The notes: generated by a model from the sequence alone, not told the origin. Shown: positions 23,608 through 32,062, numbered from the stretch's first letter. The stretch is DNA of 64,000 bases from Candidatus Saccharimonadales bacterium (GCA_036388415.1 DASVRW010000002.1:248001-312000); one strand, 5' to 3'. A program made the numbers and translations.

Positions 23608-26037
23608 CTAATCGAGCTGTTGCAGCTTGAACTGCGTATACCGCTCGGCGGCCAGCCGCGTTAGCGCTTCGTCTTCGCCTTGATTGACGAATTTCATGGC
23701 TTCGGCGATCACGGGATGTATCTCCGCGACTTTGGCGTGCATTTCCTGGACGAGTTTTCGGTAGCCAGGATGTCCCTGCGGACTGGTACGTAGTTCATGC
23801 AGATGGAAGGCTTCGCGGGCATTGTAGGTAACTTTCCAACGCATTTTGTGCCCGAGAAGCGTAGCATATTGGGCTTCAAGGTTATGGCCAGCGGCTTGCA
23901 GCATACTGTGCAGTTTCAGGCTAATTTCAAAGCATTGCTCAAAATCGTCTACCAGGTCTGCTTGCTCGATCAAAGATGGCGTTTCAAAGCCATAGCGCGG
24001 CGTCAGTTCCTGCCATTCCAGATCGTCAACCATACGGTGCCGCTGCAAATCCCGGAAAATACCATAATCGCAGACCAGATCCCAGCTGTAATGTATCTTT
24101 TCGAGAGCTCTGCCGGGTTTGTGCCGGCGATTAAGTCGTTCGCCAAAATAGGTATGCATGACTTTGATCTTTTGTTCGTACGGCCAACTGGCAACAGTTT
24201 TTTTGATGTCACTCAGCGGAAGGTGGCTGTGCTCGTAGAGCATGTCGGCCACAATGTCGACTTCGTTTCGTGGCCAGACGTCAGTCAGCTGGACAGCAGC
24301 CGGATTGCCGTCAGCGTGTTGACCTGATAAGTATGCGGTAGCGAGATCGGCAACAGCGTCAGCTGTCGTTGCCCGGTACGCAATGGTAGCTCCCCCGCGG
24401 TCAGGCAGGTCGGCTCGTTCTAGAAATGACGGAATAACTTTGCGGGCTTCATCGAGAATTTTCTGACCAGTACTACGGGCTTCTGCAAATGGGTCACTCT
24501 GCAAATGCATAATCAGGCTCTCGAGCGCTTGGCCGGAAGCGTATATCCCGACAGTTGATGTCGTCGCGACTGGTAATACCGACCGGACGGCGTCACAGGC
24601 CTGGGCGCGCGTCGCACCGTTCCAAGCCATATCCCGATCGGCTTCCGGCGTGTCAGAATGGCTACGGACATAATCGGTCAGTGTATGAACCATGCTAGAG
24701 TATAGGTCGAAAATGGCATCCATATGTAGTATGTAGTCACTGCGTATCTGCTCACTCAGTGTTTCGGGCACGAAATATTTATAGCTACCATCTCTCGTTT
24801 TATGATCGTAATATATATAACGCGTCGATTGCTCCAGATAGGCGCCGAGGCGTCCCCATTGCAATTTTTTAGTCAGGATATTTGATGCATTTTCAACCAC
24901 CAAATGCTGGCCAACAAGCTGCTGCACTGAATCATCCCCGTATGCAGTAATGACGCGCTGGATCAGTTTATCGTCTTTGTCCATTTTACCGGCAAATTCA
25001 TCGAGTAGTATAACCCGCATATCATCGCCGCGCCGGGACAAGCGTGCCATCGCAGCTGCAGCTGTCAGGCTGCTCAGCTGCGATTTCGTGGCGTAGACGG
25101 GTCCGTCGACATTGGTAAGCATCTGGTCTAACCACGCATCTCCGTCGGGCGTTACCGTATAGCTGCCATTAGCGTTTTTTGATACTAATGGTGTATCTGT
25201 CGCTATTGATTGCTCATTGGTGGTGTTCTTTTCGACAATATAATCTGTAGTTTCGTCATTTTTTGGCGGTATATCACGTGCTGCAGTATCCCCTGTACTG
25301 GTCGGTGCTGCTGTGGCTGGGTCAGGCTGAGCCGAAACAGATGCAGATGCACTTGGAGCAACGGCCGCTACTGATGGGGCAGGCGCAGTGTGCTTGGCAA
25401 GCGAATTGGCGACGAGGCGCCAGATGGTTTCCGATATTACCTCAGACGTGCCCTGAGCGTCGATAACCGGTAGATTACGTTGCTTAGCTTCCCATAGGTA
25501 ACCAGTCCGGACGCGTTCCAAGAATCCGAGATCTAGATTATCAAACCGTTCTCCGTTGCCCCTGCCCTGGGCCCGGGCATGCAGAACCTCTGCCGGAGCA
25601 TCCATAACGATACACAGGTCGGGTTCCATGCCGTCGACAGCAAAATTGATAATGTTATTGATGGTGTGATAATCGGGTACGTCGCCACGTCCATAATACT
25701 GTATTGCCAGCGTGGTGAGATAATTACGATCAACAATACAGATCAAACCCTGATCGACACTGTTTTTGATAATCTGTAGTGACTGCGCGCGGGCAGCATT
25801 ATAGAGAAGTACTTCAGTGCGAGTGTTCATTGGGTAGCGCGGATCCTGCGTCAGCTGGCGAATTGCCCGAGCCGTCAGGTCGCTTTGGCTGTCTGGCTCA
25901 CGCAGTACGCGAACAGGCAGACCAGCGATCTGCAGCCTTCTGGATAGCTCCAGGATTTGAGTAGTTTTGCCAACGCCCTCCGGGCCTTCAAGAACAATGT
26001 AGCGGCCGCGTTTGTTTGGCGTAGCCGCATCATTCAT
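23608..26037 (-). CDS. Thymidylate kinase - ThyX fusion protein
   Basis: An 809-residue fusion. Residues 1-215 are a dTMP kinase: P-loop LEGPEGVGKTTQ, REPDSQ, and the DRNYLTTLAIQYYGRG loop. Residues 216-290 are an A/P/S/T-rich linker. The rest is a flavin-dependent thymidylate synthase in two ThyX-like halves: the first has GRLGAYLEQSTRYIYYD, the second RDLQRHRMVDDLEWQ followed by ELTPRYG, a variant of the RHRxxS signature. One chain could thus make dTMP from dUMP and phosphorylate it to dTDP. The start at 26037 overlaps the dcd stop by 8 nt and has AAGGG 11 nt upstream. The reading frame is open throughout, so this is a true fusion in the sequence as given. Confidence 0.88.
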   Translation of the reverse strand: MNDAATPNKRGRYIVLEGPEGVGKTTQILELSRRLQIAGLPVRVLREPDSQSDLTARAIRQLTQDPRYPMNTRTEVLLYNAARAQSLQIIKNSVDQGLICIVDRNYLTTLAIQYYGRGDVPDYHTINNIINFAVDGMEPDLCIVMDAPAEVLHARAQGRGNGERFDNLDLGFLERVRTGYLWEAKQRNLPVIDAQGTSEVISETIWRLVANSLAKHTAPAPSVAAVAPSASASVSAQPDPATAAPTSTGDTAARDIPPKNDETTDYIVEKNTTNEQSIATDTPLVSKNANGSYTVTPDGDAWLDQMLTNVDGPVYATKSQLSSLTAAAAMARLSRRGDDMRVILLDEFAGKMDKDDKLIQRVITAYGDDSVQQLVGQHLVVENASNILTKKLQWGRLGAYLEQSTRYIYYDHKTRDGSYKYFVPETLSEQIRSDYILHMDAIFDLYSSMVHTLTDYVRSHSDTPEADRDMAWNGATRAQACDAVRSVLPVATTSTVGIYASGQALESLIMHLQSDPFAEARSTGQKILDEARKVIPSFLERADLPDRGGATIAYRATTADAVADLATAYLSGQHADGNPAAVQLTDVWPRNEVDIVADMLYEHSHLPLSDIKKTVASWPYEQKIKVMHTYFGERLNRRHKPGRALEKIHYSWDLVCDYGIFRDLQRHRMVDDLEWQELTPRYGFETPSLIEQADLVDDFEQCFEISLKLHSMLQAAGHNLEAQYATLLGHKMRWKVTYNAREAFHLHELRTSPQGHPGYRKLVQEMHAKVAEIHPVIAEAMKFVNQGEDEALTRLAAERYTQFKLQQLD

Positions 26038-26743
26038 AAAACAGCCCTTCAACAACAGTTGGCATAATTCGCACGTCTTTATAGGCTTTCGGTAACATCA
26101 TATCCGGTGACCAGGTTTTGATAATCGTTTCAAGGTCACTACCTTGCTGGTATTTGCCGCTAAAGCCGGCATCACGGCCTTCGCCGTACGACCCTTGGAC
26201 TTCGCCTGTCGTGTGGAAAACTGCTTGGGCGATGCGTTCGCCAACCGGCAGGAGCACTGTTTCTCTCTCATTAAGATTATAAATTTCGAGCGTCAGACGG
26301 TTGATGTAACCGGGGTCAACCCAGCCAGCGTCAAAACATACGGCTACGCCATTGCGGCCCCAGCTGGAACGCGATTTTACTTCGTAGGCGCCAGGTGGTT
26401 TAATGCCGAAGAATTCATGCGTATGTGCCAGAATCCGCTCCTGCGGCTTGAGTGCGATGACAGGATGTTCGAGCGGTATATTTTTGAGCGGGCTGATACC
26501 GTTCAGTTTGCACCATTCGCCGTGCGGCATGGCTTTGTACGGTCCGTCAAAATAGCGTTCGACATCTTCCTGATCGAACGGATTATAAATTGTCCGCTCC
26601 TGCATACGCTCGATACGGTAATAATGGTAGCCGAGCGTGACGTCGAGACTCGCATGGCTGACGTGTTTCGGATCGAACGGATGGCAGACGATATGGCCAT
26701 CGGCCATTGCCTGCGTAATGTCAGTATTGCTGTAAACTCCCAA
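26030..26743 (-). CDS. dcd: dCTP deaminase family protein
   Basis: A 237-residue member of the Dcd/dUTPase superfamily. The core motif SRSSWGRNGVAVCFDAGWVD and following PGYINRLTLEIYNL correspond to the Dcd active-site arginine/serine pair and the glutamate that deaminates dCTP. It is longer than usual (about 190 residues), with an insert near residues 50-85. The start is TTG, with GGAGGAG 9-10 nt upstream. It would supply dUTP/dUMP for the ThyX domain encoded by the next gene, which it overlaps by 8 nt. A dUTPase role, or the bifunctional dCTP-to-dUMP form, is possible. Confidence 0.85.
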   Translation of the reverse strand: MGVYSNTDITQAMADGHIVCHPFDPKHVSHASLDVTLGYHYYRIERMQERTIYNPFDQEDVERYFDGPYKAMPHGEWCKLNGISPLKNIPLEHPVIALKPQERILAHTHEFFGIKPPGAYEVKSRSSWGRNGVAVCFDAGWVDPGYINRLTLEIYNLNERETVLLPVGERIAQAVFHTTGEVQGSYGEGRDAGFSGKYQQGSDLETIIKTWSPDMMLPKAYKDVRIMPTVVEGLFYE

Positions 26744-26867
26744 AATGCTGCTCCTCCACAGTTACTGCTATTGTAGACTGATCAATAGCCGAACAGCAAT
26801 AGGACGTCGCAGAATAGTAATGTGAAATTTACGCAAACATCTGTCATTATGTTTATGTTTAACGGGA

Positions 26868-27494
26868 CTAAACGCCGGCTGTGTGGATTATTTCCATAGT
26901 TTGTTCATGGACTGACTCAATTGAACCACTAGCATCAATAATGATTCCTCCATACAATTGTGCGGCCTCCGCATAACCTGCGATCACACGATTGTGGTAA
27001 TCAGCAGGTTTATCTTCGAAATAGTCGCCCGCACCCCCGCGATGTCTTCTTCGTGATTCTAAGACTGCTAGGTCCGCAGTGTATATAAGCAGCAGTGTAG
27101 GATCGAAGTATTGCATATCATTATTGATGACAGGGTAAGCAATATCCGCGTCAAGGCCGCTGCCATATACTTGATACGCCAGCATTGATGCCGGGCTTCG
27201 ATCCACTAGACAGGTTGTTCCTAAGCTTCGCTTTATGTGTAGTTCGTATGCTAACTCAGCATGGATCGTTCGGGATAGTAGTAAGTCAGTCAACGGACGC
27301 CGCGGCGTATCAGATAGCGACACCAATCGCAGTTTTTCTCCGACTGGTGTGCCGCCATGCGCGCGCGTAACGTAAACCGACTCACCTTGTTTGGTGAGTC
27401 GGTCAGCGGCCAACTCGACTTGTCTGGTCTTCCCAACGCCATCAGGACCATCAAACATGATCAAGCGACCGTACGGTTGAGGAGATGTCTCCAT
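26868..27494 (-). CDS. Stand-alone thymidylate kinase-like protein
   Basis: A 208-residue P-loop kinase of the dTMP kinase family. It shows Walker A FDGPDGVGKTRQ, the DRSPASMLAYQVYG equivalent of the DRx loop, and a lid-like RRRHRGGAGDYFEDK. The usual REPGG acceptor motif is altered to TRAHGGTP. This is the second such kinase within 4 kb; the other is the N-terminal part of the ThyX fusion. It may have changed its substrate, for example to another nucleotide, or serve as a spare. It starts 7 nt after the rplA region and ends before dcd on the same strand. Confidence 0.8.
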   Translation of the reverse strand: METSPQPYGRLIMFDGPDGVGKTRQVELAADRLTKQGESVYVTRAHGGTPVGEKLRLVSLSDTPRRPLTDLLLSRTIHAELAYELHIKRSLGTTCLVDRSPASMLAYQVYGSGLDADIAYPVINNDMQYFDPTLLLIYTADLAVLESRRRHRGGAGDYFEDKPADYHNRVIAGYAEAAQLYGGIIIDASGSIESVHEQTMEIIHTAGV

Positions 27495-27501
27495 GGTCTG
27501 A

Positions 27502-28479
27502 TTAGTTTGCGCTGCTGGTTTCGACTTTAATGGATGGGCCCATTGAAGTCGTCAGGTGGATGGCGCGGACATAATTGCTTTTGACGCTGCCCGGCTTGTT
27601 GCCTTTGATCGATGCCAGCGCAGCGGCAGCATTCTCGGCCAGGCGGTCTGCACCGAAGCTGACTTTGCCGATGCCGAGGTGGACGATACCGGTGCTGTCG
27701 ACGCGGTATTCGACCCGTCCGGCTTTGGCTTCTTTGACGGCTTTGGCTACGTCAGTCGTGACGGTACCACTTTTCGGGTTCGGCATTAAGCCGCGTGGGC
27801 CGAGGGTGCGAGCGTATTTACCGAGCTTCGCCATCTGTGAGGGGGTAGCGATCAGCGTGTCGAAGTCCATTGAGCCTTTTTCGAGTAATTTCGTCACTTC
27901 GTCGATACCGGCGATATCAGCACCGGCAGCCGAGGCTTTGGCGGCATCATCAACATCAGCAAAGACGGCAACACGTATAGTGCGGCCAGTACCCTGTGGC
28001 AATACGAAATTGTCACGGATGTTCTGATCAGCGTGTCGGGGATCGACGTTCAGGTTGATATGCAGCTCGACGGTTGCGTCGAATTTGACTGGGTTAGTCT
28101 GTGCAGCGAGTGCAAGTGCTTCTGACAAAGGATATACCTTGCCCTTCTCAATTTGCTCGGCGGCCTTACGGAAGTTTTTACCCTGGCGCTGCAGACGTGT
28201 GCGAGTCGGATTGTGGTGCTGCTTTGGCTTGTCAGCGTCTTCGGCTTCTTGCTCGGCTTTTTCTTCTTTGCGGGCTTCCTTGGCAGCTTTGGCTTCAGCT
28301 TCTTCAAGCGCTTTTTCGCTGCGCTTGCCAGCTTTAGCGGTCGCTTTCTTGGTCTTGGTTTCATTCTTTTCTTCGACGACTTCTACTGCTTCAGCGTCAG
28401 TAATTTGGTCTGCAATGACTTCTTCAATCGGCTGGTCAGCTGCAATATCGGCTGCGTTATCTTTGTTGGCTTTTGCCAT
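27502..28479 (-). CDS. rplA: 50S ribosomal protein L1
   Basis: A 325-residue uL1, about 95 residues longer than usual. Residues 1-95 are a low-complexity A/E/K-rich extension (KTKKATAKAGKRSEKALEEA and similar). The normal L1 fold follows from RLQRQGKNFRKAAEQIEKGK, with GRTIRVAVFAD, the family signature ARTLGPRGLMPNPKSGTV, and the C-terminal NYVRAIHLTTSMGP. The ATG at 28479 has GAAGGAGA 8 nt upstream. The role of the extension is unknown. It follows a 55-residue gene that separates it from rplK. Confidence 0.95.
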   Translation of the reverse strand: MAKANKDNAADIAADQPIEEVIADQITDAEAVEVVEEKNETKTKKATAKAGKRSEKALEEAEAKAAKEARKEEKAEQEAEDADKPKQHHNPTRTRLQRQGKNFRKAAEQIEKGKVYPLSEALALAAQTNPVKFDATVELHINLNVDPRHADQNIRDNFVLPQGTGRTIRVAVFADVDDAAKASAAGADIAGIDEVTKLLEKGSMDFDTLIATPSQMAKLGKYARTLGPRGLMPNPKSGTVTTDVAKAVKEAKAGRVEYRVDSTGIVHLGIGKVSFGADRLAENAAAALASIKGNKPGSVKSNYVRAIHLTTSMGPSIKVETSSAN

Positions 28480-28541
28480 GTGTATGTCTCCTTCGTGGTG
28501 GTAACGGCTCTGGTTTATGCCAGAAGCCTCCCACAAATTAA

Positions 28542-28709
28542 TTATGTAGTCTTTTTAGTGTGCATATCAGATAATGCTTGCAAGATTGATCCTGGAGTAA
28601 TCTGCTGTGCTATAGCTCCTAGAAATGCGGCATTATCTGTTATGATTTCTGCCTGATCAATAACAGCTTCAATCTCGGGCTGTTGTGGCTCTGGGAAAGG
28701 TTCGCTCAT
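28542..28709 (-). CDS. Small hypothetical protein between rplK and rplA
   Basis: A 55-residue acidic protein (MSEPFPEPQQPEIEAV, then ITDNAAFLGAIAQQ). It starts 1 nt after the rplK stop, with GAGGGG at a good distance from the ATG, and ends 62 nt before rplA. This tight placement and the clear ribosome site argue for a real, co-translated gene. No domain is recognised. Most bacteria have nothing between rplK and rplA. Confidence 0.65.
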   Translation of the reverse strand: MSEPFPEPQQPEIEAVIDQAEIITDNAAFLGAIAQQITPGSILQALSDMHTKKTT

Positions 28710-28710
28710 T

Positions 28711-29142
28711 TTACCCCTCGACTTCAACGCCCATGCTGCGGGCGGTGCCGGCGACCATCTTTTTGACGGCTTCGACGTCGTCGGTGTTCATGTCGTGGGC
28801 TTTTTCGGTCGCGATTTTCGTCAGTTGAGCCTGTGACAGTTTTTTGCTGATCTTTTCAGTATTCGGTTTGCCGGAACCCTTTTGGATACCGAGCTCGGCG
28901 CGGATGCGGTCATCAGTTGGCGCGCCAACGACGCGGAATTTCATAGTTTTATCGGTGTATACAGTGATATGTGCGGTGACGGTAGCGCCCTGCATATCTC
29001 GAGTCATATCGTTGAATGGATTAATAAAATCCATCATGTTAACACCGTATTGTCCGAGCGTGCTACCAACTGGTGGCGCTGCGCTGGCACGGCCGGCCGG
29101 GATCTTCATCTTTAGATGAGCGCGGACTGGTTTTTCTGCCAT
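28711..29142 (-). CDS. rplK: 50S ribosomal protein L11
   Basis: A 143-residue uL11. The proline-rich N-terminal domain (KMKIPAGRASAAPPVGSTLG) and the C-terminal rRNA-binding domain (ISKKLSQAQLTKIATEKAHD, then MVAGTARSMGVEVEG) are complete. AAAGGAGA precedes the ATG. It forms the GTPase-associated centre with 23S rRNA and the L10-L12 stalk. A promoter stands about 115 nt upstream. Confidence 0.97.
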   Translation of the reverse strand: MAEKPVRAHLKMKIPAGRASAAPPVGSTLGQYGVNMMDFINPFNDMTRDMQGATVTAHITVYTDKTMKFRVVGAPTDDRIRAELGIQKGSGKPNTEKISKKLSQAQLTKIATEKAHDMNTDDVEAVKKMVAGTARSMGVEVEG

Positions 29143-29258
29143 ATTGTATTCTCCTTTAGAATTTGTCGAGATTTCAGGAAGTATTGAAGCGATCCTTACT
29201 AACTCTCCTACCGTCCGTGATTGGAATGAGTAGTGTACATATGTGCGTAACAGATGTG

Positions 29259-29287
29259 ATTGTACCAGATATAAGCGTATAAGTCTA
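29259..29287 (-). promoter_or_regulatory. Promoter of rplK-rplA
   Basis: TAGACT (29282-29287) and TACAAT (29259-29264) with a 17-bp spacer and an extended TGG before the -10 box, on the minus strand. Confidence 0.55.
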
Positions 29288-29289
29288 GG

Positions 29290-29326
29290 CTATTGACACA
29301 GGGTGTAATACTGCTCATGTCAATAG
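29290..29326. repeat. Inverted repeat CTATTGACA/TGTCAATAG
   Basis: Perfect 9-bp arms (29290-29298 and 29318-29326) 19 nt apart, between nusG and the rplK promoter. Each arm contains a TTGACA on one strand. A related CTATTGACATAG palindrome lies upstream of secE at 30402-30421. Confidence 0.5.
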
Positions 29327-29360
29327 ATACTGCAACGTTTTGAGTGTGCCTGATACTGTA

Positions 29361-29909
29361 CTAAACTCGCTTGACCTGCAATGAGTCGAGCTCTACAGGA
29401 GTTTCACGGCCGAACATGTTGACGAGGACTTTGAGTTTGCCTTTTTGCGGATCAATTTCGTTGATTGCGCCGTCGAAGCCCTTGAATGGACCGTCGGTAA
29501 TAGATACGACGTCCCCAAGCTTGTAGTCTATCTTGTGTTTCGGCTGTTCGAGGCCCATGCGCTTCTGGATTTTTTCGATCTCGTCATTGCCGAGCGGTGT
29601 CGGATCAGTGCCGGAGCCAACGAAACCAGTGACTGATGGTGTATTACGTACGATGTACCAGGCATCTTCGCTCATTTTCATTTGGACGATGACATAGCCT
29701 TGGAAGATACGCTTTTCGACAACGCGGCGTTTGCCGTTTTTGATTTCAATCATTTTTTCTTTGGGTACCAGAACCTGATAGATCTTATCCTTCATATCGA
29801 GGCTGTCAGCTCGCTGGCGGATAGATTCAGCGACCTTTTCTTCGTAGCCGCTGTAAGTATGAATGGCGTACCATTGCTTAGTTGTATCGTATCGTTTAGA
29901 TATAGACAT
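29361..29909 (-). CDS. nusG: Transcription termination/antitermination factor NusG
   Basis: A 182-residue NusG. The NGN domain has KQWYAIHTYSGYEEKVAESI and GYVIVQMKMSEDAWYIVRNT. The KOW domain has GDVVSITDGPFKGFDGAINE and the C-terminal VNMFGRETPVELDSLQV. It binds RNA polymerase and links it to the ribosome or Rho. The ATG at 29909 shares one base with the secE stop, so the genes are translationally coupled. Confidence 0.97.
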   Translation of the reverse strand: MSISKRYDTTKQWYAIHTYSGYEEKVAESIRQRADSLDMKDKIYQVLVPKEKMIEIKNGKRRVVEKRIFQGYVIVQMKMSEDAWYIVRNTPSVTGFVGSGTDPTPLGNDEIEKIQKRMGLEQPKHKIDYKLGDVVSITDGPFKGFDGAINEIDPQKGKLKVLVNMFGRETPVELDSLQVKRV

Positions 29910-30352
29910 CACTTTATTATTAACTCCTTAAATAGTTTATCAAGTACAAAATCTACCAGTGCGACGATGACGCCGAATACGATCGAGAAGACGATAACGG
30001 CGTAAGTCAGTTTCCAGCTGGTACGCCAATTGGGCCAGGTCACCATGCGCAGTTCACGCCAGCTGTTCCGCAGATACTTTGGAAGCAGTATGCGGCCGAT
30101 AATTCTAAAGACACGGTAGCGGCCTAACTTGCCGACAAGGCGTCCAAGCTGGCGCAGTGGCCAGATAAATCCACGCATGAACGATCCGAAGAAACTGGAT
30201 TTTGGTGCAGCTTCGTTCTTTTGCTGCTGCTGGAATTTTTCGGTTCGCTGCCGGACTGTTTCGCTATTGGTACGCAAGCGGCGCTTAGCTGGTTTCTTAT
30301 CGGTATTGTCTACTACTTCACCTTCAGGTACTACTGGTTTGTCGTCGGCCAT
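29909..30352 (-). CDS. secE: Preprotein translocase subunit SecE
   Basis: A 147-residue SecE, about twice the length of the usual short form. The C-terminal 60 residues are canonical: ELRMVTWPNWRTSWKLTYAV, followed by a single transmembrane segment. The N-terminal 85 residues are a charged, glutamine-rich extension (RRLRTNSETVRQRTEKFQQQ) that stays in the cytoplasm and includes a weakly hydrophobic amphipathic stretch near residues 54-90. SecE clamps SecY in the translocon. It starts the secE-nusG pair. Confidence 0.93.
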   Translation of the reverse strand: MADDKPVVPEGEVVDNTDKKPAKRRLRTNSETVRQRTEKFQQQQKNEAAPKSSFFGSFMRGFIWPLRQLGRLVGKLGRYRVFRIIGRILLPKYLRNSWRELRMVTWPNWRTSWKLTYAVIVFSIVFGVIVALVDFVLDKLFKELIIK

Positions 30353-30401
30353 TACTCACCTTTGCTGATTGCTGTGCTGTTACTTGTTTGACATTAAAAA
30401 G

Positions 30402-30441
30402 CCTACTATTGACATAGTAGGTTTCTCACGTGCTATGTCAA
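30402..30441 (-). promoter_or_regulatory. secE promoter overlapping a perfect hairpin
   Basis: On the minus strand TTGACA (30436-30441) and TACTAT (30414-30419) are 16 bp apart. The -10 box is part of a perfect 8-bp palindrome CCTACTAT/ATAGTAGG (30402-30421), followed by CTTTTT. The hairpin could be an operator, a terminator for transcripts from upstream, or both. No other gene reads into it on this strand. Confidence 0.5.
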
Positions 30442-30531
30442 GCATACGCCATAGGTGGGCCGTCGTCAATATGCCCTCTCGTGCAGCTTATCGCCCTGAA
30501 CAGCGGACGCCGCAGTACGGCCAACGAATGC

Positions 30532-30537
30532 TATAGT
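30532..30537 (+). promoter_or_regulatory. -10 box of the GT2 gene at 30544
   Basis: TATAGT, 6 nt before the ATG at 30544, again with the leaderless spacing. Confidence 0.5.
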
Positions 30538-30543
30538 AGAACC

Positions 30544-32061
30544 ATGATGCTTGTGCTTGTATTCTTCGTGATGAGTTTGTTACTCGAAGTTTGTCTGCCG
30601 TTTGTACATGTGTCCCACTTATTTGCTAAGCGCTTTATTGCTGCAGTAATAATCGGACTCTTGCTTGCCAGCAGTGCATATCTCGTCTGGAACTATCCAT
30701 CCGGATGGAGTGTCATATTTGCGATACTGACGTTGTACCGAATATTTAATGTACTGCGGATTGTAACAGCCCGCATGCATCCGGTGTACCTGCGTCGTGT
30801 CTGCAGTCTGACGACGATATGGTTGGCGGCTGGGCAAATCGGTACAATGTCGCTCCTGTACGTGTTGTCTGAAGCGCTTATCCCCGCTGTCATACTGACC
30901 GTTATGGCGATGCTCCTGGCGCTGGTAGGGAGCGTGACGATCTATATAACCGTCCGGGGACATGTCAACCGGACTGCGCAGCTGGCGGAGCCAAGCCATT
31001 ATAGCAGTGCAACGATACCGAGTGTGACAGTGGCTATATCTGCCCGTAATGAAACCGACAGCTTACTAGCGTGTATCGAATCAATACTAGCGAGCGATTA
31101 TCCGAAGTTGGAAATTCTGGTACTGGACGATTGTTCGCAGCAGCGCCGCACGGCAGAAATCATCCGCGGTTTTGCGCATGCCGGAGTCCGGTTCATTCCC
31201 GGTGATGAGCCCAAGCCGGGCTGGCTGGCGCGTAATCAGGCCTACGATGTGCTTGCCCGGGCTGCCAGCGGATCATATATATTTTATTGTAATACCTCAG
31301 TACGTATCGAGCCGTCAACCGTGCGCACGCTGGTGGCGATGGCAACGGCCCGCGACCGCTCAATGGTAAGTGTTATGCCCAGGTACGCTCTGGCGCCCGG
31401 TCAAATTTCGTTGATTGAACCGATGCGAGCCGCCTGGGAACTGCTGGTGCCGCGCAGTTTGGTGAGTCGTCCGCCAGTCTTTAGTCCATGTTGGCTGATA
31501 CGAGCCGACGCTCTGCAAGCTTGGGGCGGATTCCGGGCCGTGAGCCGGATGGTTGCACCAGAATCCTACTTTGCCCGAGCAGCCAATACCGCTCACAGTT
31601 ATGATTTTGTTGCTGACGGCGCTGCCTACGGCATTTATGGGGAATCAACAATACAAGAACAGCGTAGCACTGGCATTCGAACGAGCTATCCTGCTCTCCG
31701 TCGCCGACCTGAAATGGTCGCTAGCGTCAGCTTGCTGACGGCGATCATTGTTGCCGCGCCATTCGTTGCTATGCTAGGTGGTGTCATGTTGCATGACCTT
31801 TCGGTAGCTTGGCGAATTGCTGCGGTCTTAGCCGGGATTGGAGCTGCCGTCTTGCTACTGGCAGCTTACCGCCAAGTGCTGCAGCTCACCTACGGCAGCG
31901 CCCGGCTCAGCCAAGTTGTCAGTTTCCCGGCTGCCGTAGTTACTGCAATCGGACTACTGCATTATTCGATGTATAAATACGAATTTTCTGAGGTCATTTG
32001 GAAAGAACGCAATATTTGCCTGCCCGTAATGCACGTTGTGCCGTCGCTGCCAAAGATCTGA
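30544..32061 (+). CDS. Membrane glycosyltransferase family 2
   Basis: A 505-residue GT2 enzyme. About four N-terminal transmembrane segments (residues 1-135) precede the GT-A domain (ATIPSVTVAISARNETDSLL, ILVLDDCSQ, FYCNTSVRIEP), and three more hydrophobic segments follow at the C-terminus. The layout resembles processive or polyprenyl-linked enzymes with membrane-embedded ends. The usual DXD is replaced by CNT, so metal binding is uncertain. Open codons run upstream to 30430, but the -10 box 6 nt before 30544 decides the start. The sugar and acceptor are unknown. It converges on the histidine kinase gene, 1 nt apart. Confidence 0.8.
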   Translation: MMLVLVFFVMSLLLEVCLPFVHVSHLFAKRFIAAVIIGLLLASSAYLVWNYPSGWSVIFAILTLYRIFNVLRIVTARMHPVYLRRVCSLTTIWLAAGQIGTMSLLYVLSEALIPAVILTVMAMLLALVGSVTIYITVRGHVNRTAQLAEPSHYSSATIPSVTVAISARNETDSLLACIESILASDYPKLEILVLDDCSQQRRTAEIIRGFAHAGVRFIPGDEPKPGWLARNQAYDVLARAASGSYIFYCNTSVRIEPSTVRTLVAMATARDRSMVSVMPRYALAPGQISLIEPMRAAWELLVPRSLVSRPPVFSPCWLIRADALQAWGGFRAVSRMVAPESYFARAANTAHSYDFVADGAAYGIYGESTIQEQRSTGIRTSYPALRRRPEMVASVSLLTAIIVAAPFVAMLGGVMLHDLSVAWRIAAVLAGIGAAVLLLAAYRQVLQLTYGSARLSQVVSFPAAVVTAIGLLHYSMYKYEFSEVIWKERNICLPVMHVVPSLPKI

Positions 32062-32062
32062 G

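Noticed and set aside
24003-24327. Frames on the opposite strand inside the kinase-ThyX fusion, as a sign of two genes
   Set aside because: The fusion frame is continuous, and the antisense frames have no coding features.
30402-30421. A simple terminator for a minus-strand gene
   Set aside because: No gene reads into it on the minus strand, and it overlaps the secE -10 box; it is kept as a regulatory palindrome instead.
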